Translations under genes and position numbers: made by a program | The notes under the pieces: model-generated | The model's database searches: none | Told to the model about the DNA's origin: nothing | The model's input: only the letters and a program-made list of their open reading frames with translations | Shown: piece by piece, positions 6,263 to 10,000 of the stretch | Layout of the letters: each line of letters starts with the position of its first letter | Position numbering within the stretch: the stretch's first letter is position 1 | NCBI GenBank assembly: GCA_020216785.1 | Contig: JAIWNO010000201.1 | Location: 1 to 10,000 of the forward strand | Source of the DNA: Desulfomonile sp. | GTDB lineage: Bacteria > Desulfobacterota > Desulfomonilia > Desulfomonilales > Desulfomonilaceae | DNA: 10,000 bases | Direction of reading: 5' to 3'

Positions 6263-7072
6263 TCAGCGCCCCTCACCGGTCCCTCGAATGAGCGGCACGA
6301 ACCGCACAAGTTCCAGGGTCTTCGATGTTCGGCCCCCCTCCTGATCTTTGGTTACAAGGAGCAGCCGCTGTGTCTCGAACGGCCCCCCGACGGGGATGAC
6401 CATCTTTCCGCCGGGCTTGAGCTGCTCGAAGAGCGGCGGCGGAATGTGGAGCGCGGCGCATGTTACAATAATACGGTCGAAAGGGCTGTATTCTTGAATC
6501 CCATAGTATCCGTCCCCCAGGCGGACGGCAACCGAGCTATATCCCAATGTGGTAAGTACGGCCTGAGCGTTCTTATACAGAGGCTCGATGATCTCTATTG
6601 TGAAAACGTGCGGAGTGATCTCCGCAAGTATGGCTGCTTGGTACCCCGATCCGGTGCCGACTTCGAGGACCTTCATCCCTGGACGCACATCCAGGGCCTG
6701 AGTCATCAGCGCTACGATATATGGCTGGGATATGGTCTGACCGTGTCCAATGGGAACCGGTGTGTCGTAATAGGCAAAGGCGCGGTTTGCCGGTGGAATG
6801 AACAGGTGGCGCGGCACTTTCAACATCGCATCTATGACGACCTTGTCGGCGATCTCCGTCCGGAAATGGCCCTTGAGCTGGGTGAAGACCATTGTTTCCC
6901 GCTCTTGGCGCCGCTCCGAAAACATCTCCGCGATGTCGGGCCTCGCCGCTGCGCCTCCAACGGACAGGAAAAGGACTGCGGGTAGGAAAGTCGCCGCGGC
7001 GAGTAAAGCGAGGCCGGCTACCGGAGATCCGCACCTGATTCTGAGTTGACTTGGGCGCTGGAGGTGAGCCAT
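6263..7072 (-). CDS. pcm: Protein-L-isoaspartate O-methyltransferase with signal peptide
   Basis: PIMT uses S-adenosylmethionine to methylate L-isoaspartyl residues in aged proteins and start their repair. The 269-residue protein has the full domain: P-I-G-H-G-Q-T-I-S-Q-P-Y-I-V-A (107-121), the SAM-binding V-L-E-V-G-T-G-S-G-Y (135-144), the acidic Glu160, G-D-G-Y-Y-G (186-191), F-D-R-I-I-V-T (198-204) and L-K-P-G-G-K-M-V-I-P-V-G (218-229). Unlike the 205-215-residue cytosolic enzymes, it has some 60 extra N-terminal residues: a basic start (R6, R11, R13), a hydrophobic core (about 17-40) and an A-A-A site at 41-43 fitting signal peptidase cleavage. ATG 7072 is the only start that includes this leader, and it overlaps the rimI end by 55 bases, so the genes are coupled. 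Periplasmic location is inferred from the leader. Confidence 0.95.
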   Translation of the reverse strand: MAHLQRPSQLRIRCGSPVAGLALLAAATFLPAVLFLSVGGAAARPDIAEMFSERRQERETMVFTQLKGHFRTEIADKVVIDAMLKVPRHLFIPPANRAFAYYDTPVPIGHGQTISQPYIVALMTQALDVRPGMKVLEVGTGSGYQAAILAEITPHVFTIEIIEPLYKNAQAVLTTLGYSSVAVRLGDGYYGIQEYSPFDRIIVTCAALHIPPPLFEQLKPGGKMVIPVGGPFETQRLLLVTKDQEGGRTSKTLELVRFVPLIRGTGEGR

Positions 7073-7518
7073 TTTTCCATTACCACCGCGTCATCATCGA
7101 TTTCCGCGTAATAACGTTTCCGGAACCCGATCGCGGTAAATCCACATTTCCGGTAAAGGTTCCTTGCTGCGGTGTTTCGTCGGCCCACTTCAAGAATAAT
7201 GCGCCGCACCCCCTCCCGCAAGCAGATCTCCTCAACATGGCCCATGATGGCACTGCCGTATCCGCGACCCCGCATATTCGGATGTACGGCGATTGTCTGG
7301 ATGTGCGCCTCGTCAAGCACTACCCAGAAGCACACATAGCCCACGATCGCCCCGTCATCCGCTGTAAAAACCTCGGACCGGGCGGCCCGGTTGGCCAATT
7401 CTTTGAGAAAGACATCCCGGCTCCACGGTGCTGCAAAGGATACACGTTCGATCGCAAGCACGTCGTCTAGATCGGATTGCTGCATCCGGCGTGCAGCGAG
7501 TCCTGGGCCCGTAGTCAT
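7018..7518 (-). CDS. rimI: Ribosomal protein alanine N-acetyltransferase RimI (GNAT)
   Basis: RimI transfers acetyl from acetyl-CoA to the N-terminal alanine of ribosomal protein bS18; homologues may act on other proteins. The 166-residue product is a single GNAT domain of normal length. It shows V-L-D-E-A-H-I-Q-T-I-A-V-H-P (67-80), the pyrophosphate-binding loop R-G-R-G-Y-G (83-88), and the pair Glu110 and Tyr122 (L-E-V-x-x-x-N-x-A-A-x-x-L-Y), matching the catalytic Glu103 and Tyr115 of enterobacterial RimI. It also has the family's C-terminal R-K-R-Y-Y-A-E-I-x-D-D-A-V-V-M. The ATG at 7518 overlaps the EIIC stop in an ATGA, indicating translational coupling, while the 3' end runs 55 bases into pcm. 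The reading frame stays open upstream as far as 7959, but that part lies over EIIC and is not coding. In many genomes rimI sits beside tsaB instead; here it follows a PTS gene. Confidence 0.93.
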   Translation of the reverse strand: MTTGPGLAARRMQQSDLDDVLAIERVSFAAPWSRDVFLKELANRAARSEVFTADDGAIVGYVCFWVVLDEAHIQTIAVHPNMRGRGYGSAIMGHVEEICLREGVRRIILEVGRRNTAARNLYRKCGFTAIGFRKRYYAEIDDDAVVMEKWLTSSAQVNSESGADLR

Positions 7519-8225
7519 AGTCCGAAATTGAAAAGGCCCAGAAGCATCCCTGCACAAAGGAAGGCCACGAATCCGATAAGGAACAGGATCGATTCTTCCC
7601 GCTCCTGCGAGTGGACCATCACGTCTGCGGCCGCCATCACGGGGATAACGTAGTAAGCGAATTCCAAGGCTCGAAGGACCTTCGGGGTCAGCATACCCAT
7701 CACGCCTCCCACTACATAGGTCCCTATCACAATCGCGGGAACCAGCGCCGCGAACCCGAACAGGAACCCTTGCGCAAACGCGCGAAACATCGGTTGGGCC
7801 AAGTTGGCATCGGGCGACTGTTTGAGCATCGCTTCCGCCAGAGCGGCCGACTTGCCGAGGGCCACCCGCAGCCGCGTGTCGAGTCTCCTGCCGAGGTGCG
7901 CAACGGGAAACAAGGCAAGGAAGCTCACCACCACCGTTGGCATTATCGCAGCGCCCCATTGAACGGCCACAATTCCGGAGACTGCGGCAGTAGCGACTGC
8001 CGCCAGCGTGCTGTCTGGCGGGATGTACCCGCCCACCGGCGGCCTCCCCAGCCAGAAGAGCTCATAAAGAATACCGGTCGCAAGACCGGCCCTGACGTCT
8101 CCCACGAGCCACCCGATGAGCGGCGCCGCTACCAGTGGCCGTGAAATCATCACCTGAAACGCTTGGAACCTGTCCAGCCAGAGAAGCCCCCCCACTCCGC
8201 TTGCCACGATGACTTCGTATATCAT
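7515..8225 (-). CDS. PTS mannose-family EIIC component
   Basis: EIIC is a membrane subunit of mannose/fructose/sorbose-family phosphotransferase transporters and normally works with EIID to carry the sugar. The 236-residue protein is strongly hydrophobic and matches the family from the N-terminus: L-L-W-L-D-R-F (14-20), S-R-P-L-V-A-A-P-L-I-G (28-38), G-D-V-R-A-G-L-A-T-G (42-51), the Y-E-L-F-W-L-G segment and the signature P-V-G-G-Y-I-P-P-D (63-71). A polar loop (about 115-145) and three or four more membrane helices follow, the last ending at the C-terminus. ATG 8225 is preferred; a GTG at 8234 would add three residues, and neither start has a clear Shine-Dalgarno sequence. It is 206 bases downstream of EIIB and overlaps rimI by 4 bases, leaving no room for an EIID gene. 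The sugar cannot be predicted. Confidence 0.92.
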   Translation of the reverse strand: MIYEVIVASGVGGLLWLDRFQAFQVMISRPLVAAPLIGWLVGDVRAGLATGILYELFWLGRPPVGGYIPPDSTLAAVATAAVSGIVAVQWGAAIMPTVVVSFLALFPVAHLGRRLDTRLRVALGKSAALAEAMLKQSPDANLAQPMFRAFAQGFLFGFAALVPAIVIGTYVVGGVMGMLTPKVLRALEFAYYVIPVMAAADVMVHSQEREESILFLIGFVAFLCAGMLLGLFNFGL

Positions 8226-8332
8226 GGATCGCACGCTGCAAGGGGATCAGGGTGCACCGGATGTTAACGCCCTTAGAATCTTATCCTGTAGTGCTCCCTG
8301 GCGTGAATACGGTGACGTATTGCGGACAGCAT

Positions 8333-8363
8333 TGGAGGGACAGGCAAGATGTCTGTCCCTCCA
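8333..8363. repeat. 11-bp perfect palindrome between EIIB and EIIC
   Basis: TGGAGGGACAG (8333-8343) pairs perfectly with CTGTCCCTCCA (8353-8363) around a 9-base loop. It lies inside the 206-base gap between the two PTS genes. No T-run follows on either strand, so it is probably not an intrinsic terminator. An mRNA-processing or stabilising hairpin, or a REP-type element, fits better. It shares GGGACAGGCA (8337-8346) with the palindrome at 532-552. Confidence 0.6.
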
Positions 8364-8431
8364 CCCAGTGATTTCAACCCTTTTCTCATTATCCCAGCCG
8401 AGGCCGCGTTGCCGTGTTGCAAAACGGAGCG

Positions 8432-8962
8432 CTAAGGCCGAAGGACACCCGCGGGAAAAAAGTCCCTGTAGACGTTCGGATCAAGTGGGCGAAAAGCATC
8501 GACCAGGTCCACAGGTTTCTCGAACGGCACCGTCTGCAAGTCCACGTTCACACCGGCTCGGACGATCTCCCTGAGGTTTTGAAGGCATTCCTTTCCGAGA
8601 AAAACTGTTCTGCTTAGGCTCAGGGTGCCCTCTGCGCTCCGAAGGTTGCCCAAATTAAGCCTCTGAAAAGGCACTCCTGCTCTCTTTAGCCGCAAAGCAT
8701 CCCTAAGATGCTCGACAATCACCATCCGCCGGACCGATCGATCGTGACTCTCGAGCAAGATCTCTGCAATACGCTCCACCGTGTCGATAATGAGGCGCGT
8801 GGAGCGTGGTATTGCGGACTCAAAAATTGCCCGCTGCGTTTCATCTGCCGCCAGTGTGTCGTTGGGCACGAGCAGCTCATTTGCCTTGACGGACGGGAGC
8901 CACGCCTGGAGGATTTGCCCGTGAATCAACCTGTCATCGACCCTGACCAGTACTATCGGCAT
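8432..8962 (-). CDS. PTS mannose/sorbose-family EIIB component
   Basis: EIIB is the cytosolic phosphocarrier that accepts phosphate from EIIA on a histidine and passes it to the sugar bound by EIIC/EIID. The 176-residue protein opens with the family signature V-R-V-D-D-R-L-I-H-G-Q, with His14 as the phosphorylated residue, followed by W-L-P-S-V-K-A-N-E-L-L-V-P-N-D. It keeps the normal single-domain length and ends with the Val-Asp-Leu-rich segment typical of the fold. ATG 8962 is chosen because it places the signature as in known EIIBs; the GTG codon just before it would add one residue. It lies 29 bases downstream of EIIA on the same strand, so it is very likely cotranscribed with it, and is separated from EIIC by 206 bases. 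All visible active-site residues are intact, so phosphotransfer activity is expected. Sugar specificity is unknown. Confidence 0.94.
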   Translation of the reverse strand: MPIVLVRVDDRLIHGQILQAWLPSVKANELLVPNDTLAADETQRAIFESAIPRSTRLIIDTVERIAEILLESHDRSVRRMVIVEHLRDALRLKRAGVPFQRLNLGNLRSAEGTLSLSRTVFLGKECLQNLREIVRAGVNVDLQTVPFEKPVDLVDAFRPLDPNVYRDFFPAGVLRP

Positions 8963-8991
8963 CACTCACATCCACGCCAACTGAAAGGCAA

Positions 8992-9429
8992 TCACGATAC
9001 CGTGTTTACACGGCCTTTGCGCGCGAGTCGCCCCCCGAAAACGCTTCCGGCGAGGTAGATATTTTCCTTGCCGGCCTCGGCGGCGATTTTGGCCAAGGTT
9101 GCCAAATCGTTGCCTTCTCGGGCATTGATCGCCTTGATGAGCATCGGGAGGTTCAAGCCCGTAACGACTTCGACCTTGCCCGGTTCAAGAAACGATAGGG
9201 CAATATTAGTCGGGGTACCCCCAAAAAGATCCGTAAGGATGAGCACTCCGTCGCCCGCTTCGGTCTTCTTGATGGCCCGCTGGACCCGATCCACCAACTT
9301 TTCCGGCGAATCGGCCGGATCGATGGAGATCGTTGTTAAATGCTCTTCCGACGTCAGTCCGATCATACGGGCCGTCCTAATGAACTGATCGCCAAGCTCG
9401 CCGTGCGTAGATATGAGAATTCCTATCAT
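8992..9429 (-). CDS. PTS mannose-family EIIA component
   Basis: EIIA takes phosphate from HPr and hands it to EIIB. This 145-residue protein is a stand-alone EIIA of the mannose fold. It has the N-terminal strand I-G-I-L-I-S-T-H-G-E-L-G with the phosphorylated His9, the L-T-D-L-F-G-G-T-P-T-N motif (about 65-75) and V-T-G-L-N-L-P-M-L (about 89-97), all intact. The ATG at 9429 lies 32 bases after the rapZ stop; no strong Shine-Dalgarno sequence is seen. A gene order with rapZ just upstream of a mannose-type EIIA is known from several proteobacterial groups. There this EIIA, with HPr and EI, is often thought to have a regulatory as well as a transport role. No HPr or EI gene lies in the window. 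EIIA may therefore serve EIIB/EIIC, a regulatory circuit with RapZ, or both. Confidence 0.95.
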   Translation of the reverse strand: MIGILISTHGELGDQFIRTARMIGLTSEEHLTTISIDPADSPEKLVDRVQRAIKKTEAGDGVLILTDLFGGTPTNIALSFLEPGKVEVVTGLNLPMLIKAINAREGNDLATLAKIAAEAGKENIYLAGSVFGGRLARKGRVNTVS

Positions 9430-9461
9430 AAACGCGTGTCCGAATTGATTTCTCAGCCGGA

Positions 9462-10000
9462 TTACCGATTTTCCTGGAGCGGGAAAGCATCGCCGAGCTC
9501 GCGATGTCTCACCTCGACATTCGTGTAGCCGTTCTTTTTAAGGAGTTCGTAAATATATTCGGCTATCGTCACCGATCGGTGCCGTCCACCGGTACACCCT
9601 ACGGAAACTGTAAGGTACTGCTTCCCCTCCTTGATGTAAAGAGGTAAAAGAAAGATAAGCAGTCCATCCAGTTTTTCCAAGAACTTGATCGTAGTATCGT
9701 GGGATGTGATCCAAGTTGCTACTTGCGGATCTTTGCCGGTCTTGTTTTTCAGTTCCGGCACGAAGTATGGATTTGGCAGGAAGCGAACGTCAAGCACCAA
9801 GTCGGACTCCACGGGCACACCTTTGCCGAATCCGAATGAGTTCACCACCACCCTCAGCCCGTCTTCGGCCGGGGGGCCAAAGATCTTTTTGATATCCTCC
9901 CGCAACTGGTGCACGGTCATGTCTGAGGTATCGATCACCCAGTCGGCTTTTTCTCTGATCTGACGGAGTTGTTCCCGTTCCTTCCGAATGCCGTCAATCA
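9462..10000 (-). CDS. rapZ: RapZ (YvcJ) family protein, C-terminal part
   Basis: The gene runs off the right edge, so only the last 178 residues are visible; the N-terminal P-loop kinase domain lies outside. The frame is open from the stop TAA (9464-9462) to base 10000, and a GTG near 9938 is merely an internal valine. The visible part aligns well with E. coli RapZ: A-D-W-V-I-D-T-S-D-M-T-V-H-Q-L, then S-F-G-F-G-K-G-V-P, D-V-R-F-L-P-N-P-Y, Y-L-T-V-S-V-G-C-T-G-G-R-H-R-S-V and R-H-R-E-L near the end. In E. coli RapZ binds the small RNA GlmZ and delivers it to RNase E, controlling glucosamine-6-phosphate synthase. In B. subtilis the homologue YvcJ is a nucleotide-hydrolysing protein. Whether an sRNA target exists here is unknown. 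It is the first visible gene of a - strand run and precedes PTS EIIA by 32 bases. Confidence 0.95.
   Translation of the reverse strand, partial: IDGIRKEREQLRQIREKADWVIDTSDMTVHQLREDIKKIFGPPAEDGLRVVVNSFGFGKGVPVESDLVLDVRFLPNPYFVPELKNKTGKDPQVATWITSHDTTIKFLEKLDGLLIFLLPLYIKEGKQYLTVSVGCTGGRHRSVTIAEYIYELLKKNGYTNVEVRHRELGDAFPLQENR

Noticed and set aside
6238..6309. Longer start at 6309 for the membrane protein
   Set aside because: It adds 24 polar residues that overlap the pcm 3' end. The hydrophobic N-terminus typical of the family starts at ATG 6237.
7519..7959. Upstream extension of the rimI reading frame to a 313-residue protein
   Set aside because: The extra residues are arginine/glycine-rich low-quality sequence overlying EIIC, which has a clear family match in another frame. 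The GNAT domain begins right after the ATG at 7518.
8414..8617. 67-residue + strand ORF at the EIIB 3' end
   Set aside because: It is antisense to EIIB coding sequence, with no ribosome binding site and no recognisable domain.
1..10000. CRISPR array, tRNA, rRNA, IS element or attachment site
   Set aside because: Reading both strands shows no regularly spaced direct repeats, no cloverleaf-like sequence, no transposase or integrase gene and no terminal inverted repeats.

Overview
The window comes from a bacterial chromosome of moderately high GC content (by eye about 55-60%). It reads as housekeeping DNA, with no phage, IS element, CRISPR array, rRNA or tRNA. A diderm (Gram-negative type) organism is suggested by a probable lipoprotein and a methyltransferase with a signal peptide. 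The gene pairings (nrdR-ribD, and rapZ followed by mannose-family PTS genes) recall Desulfobacterota, Nitrospirota or Methylomirabilota-like lineages, but that placement is inference and no marker gene here settles it.

The left part (1-3078) is on the + strand. It holds the 3' end of a TPR protein, a 378-base gap with two hairpins and a doubtful reverse-strand small lipoprotein, and then a tight cluster: nrdR (repressor of ribonucleotide reductase genes), ribD (bifunctional riboflavin biosynthesis enzyme) and a YciO-type member of the Sua5/YciO/YrdC family. The spacings of 1 and 4 bases imply one transcript.

The right part (3338-10000) is entirely on the - strand, so the two halves converge at about 3079-3337. 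In transcription order it reads: rapZ (cut by the window end), PTS EIIA, EIIB and EIIC of the mannose family, rimI, a protein-L-isoaspartate methyltransferase with a signal peptide, a large membrane protein with a spermidine-synthase-like domain between two transmembrane blocks, and a small lipoprotein. The junctions from EIIC to the membrane protein overlap or are close. A 206-base gap with an 11-bp perfect palindrome separates EIIB from EIIC. The lipoprotein probably has its own promoter.

I see no clear new defence or mobile system. The points most worth a second look are: a RapZ-linked mannose-type PTS with no EIID gene between EIIC and the next gene; a spermidine-synthase-like membrane protein lacking the expected catalytic acidic residues; an apparently exported SAM-dependent methyltransferase; related GGGACAG-type sequences in three intergenic gaps; and a possible start-site hairpin in front of the lipoprotein.
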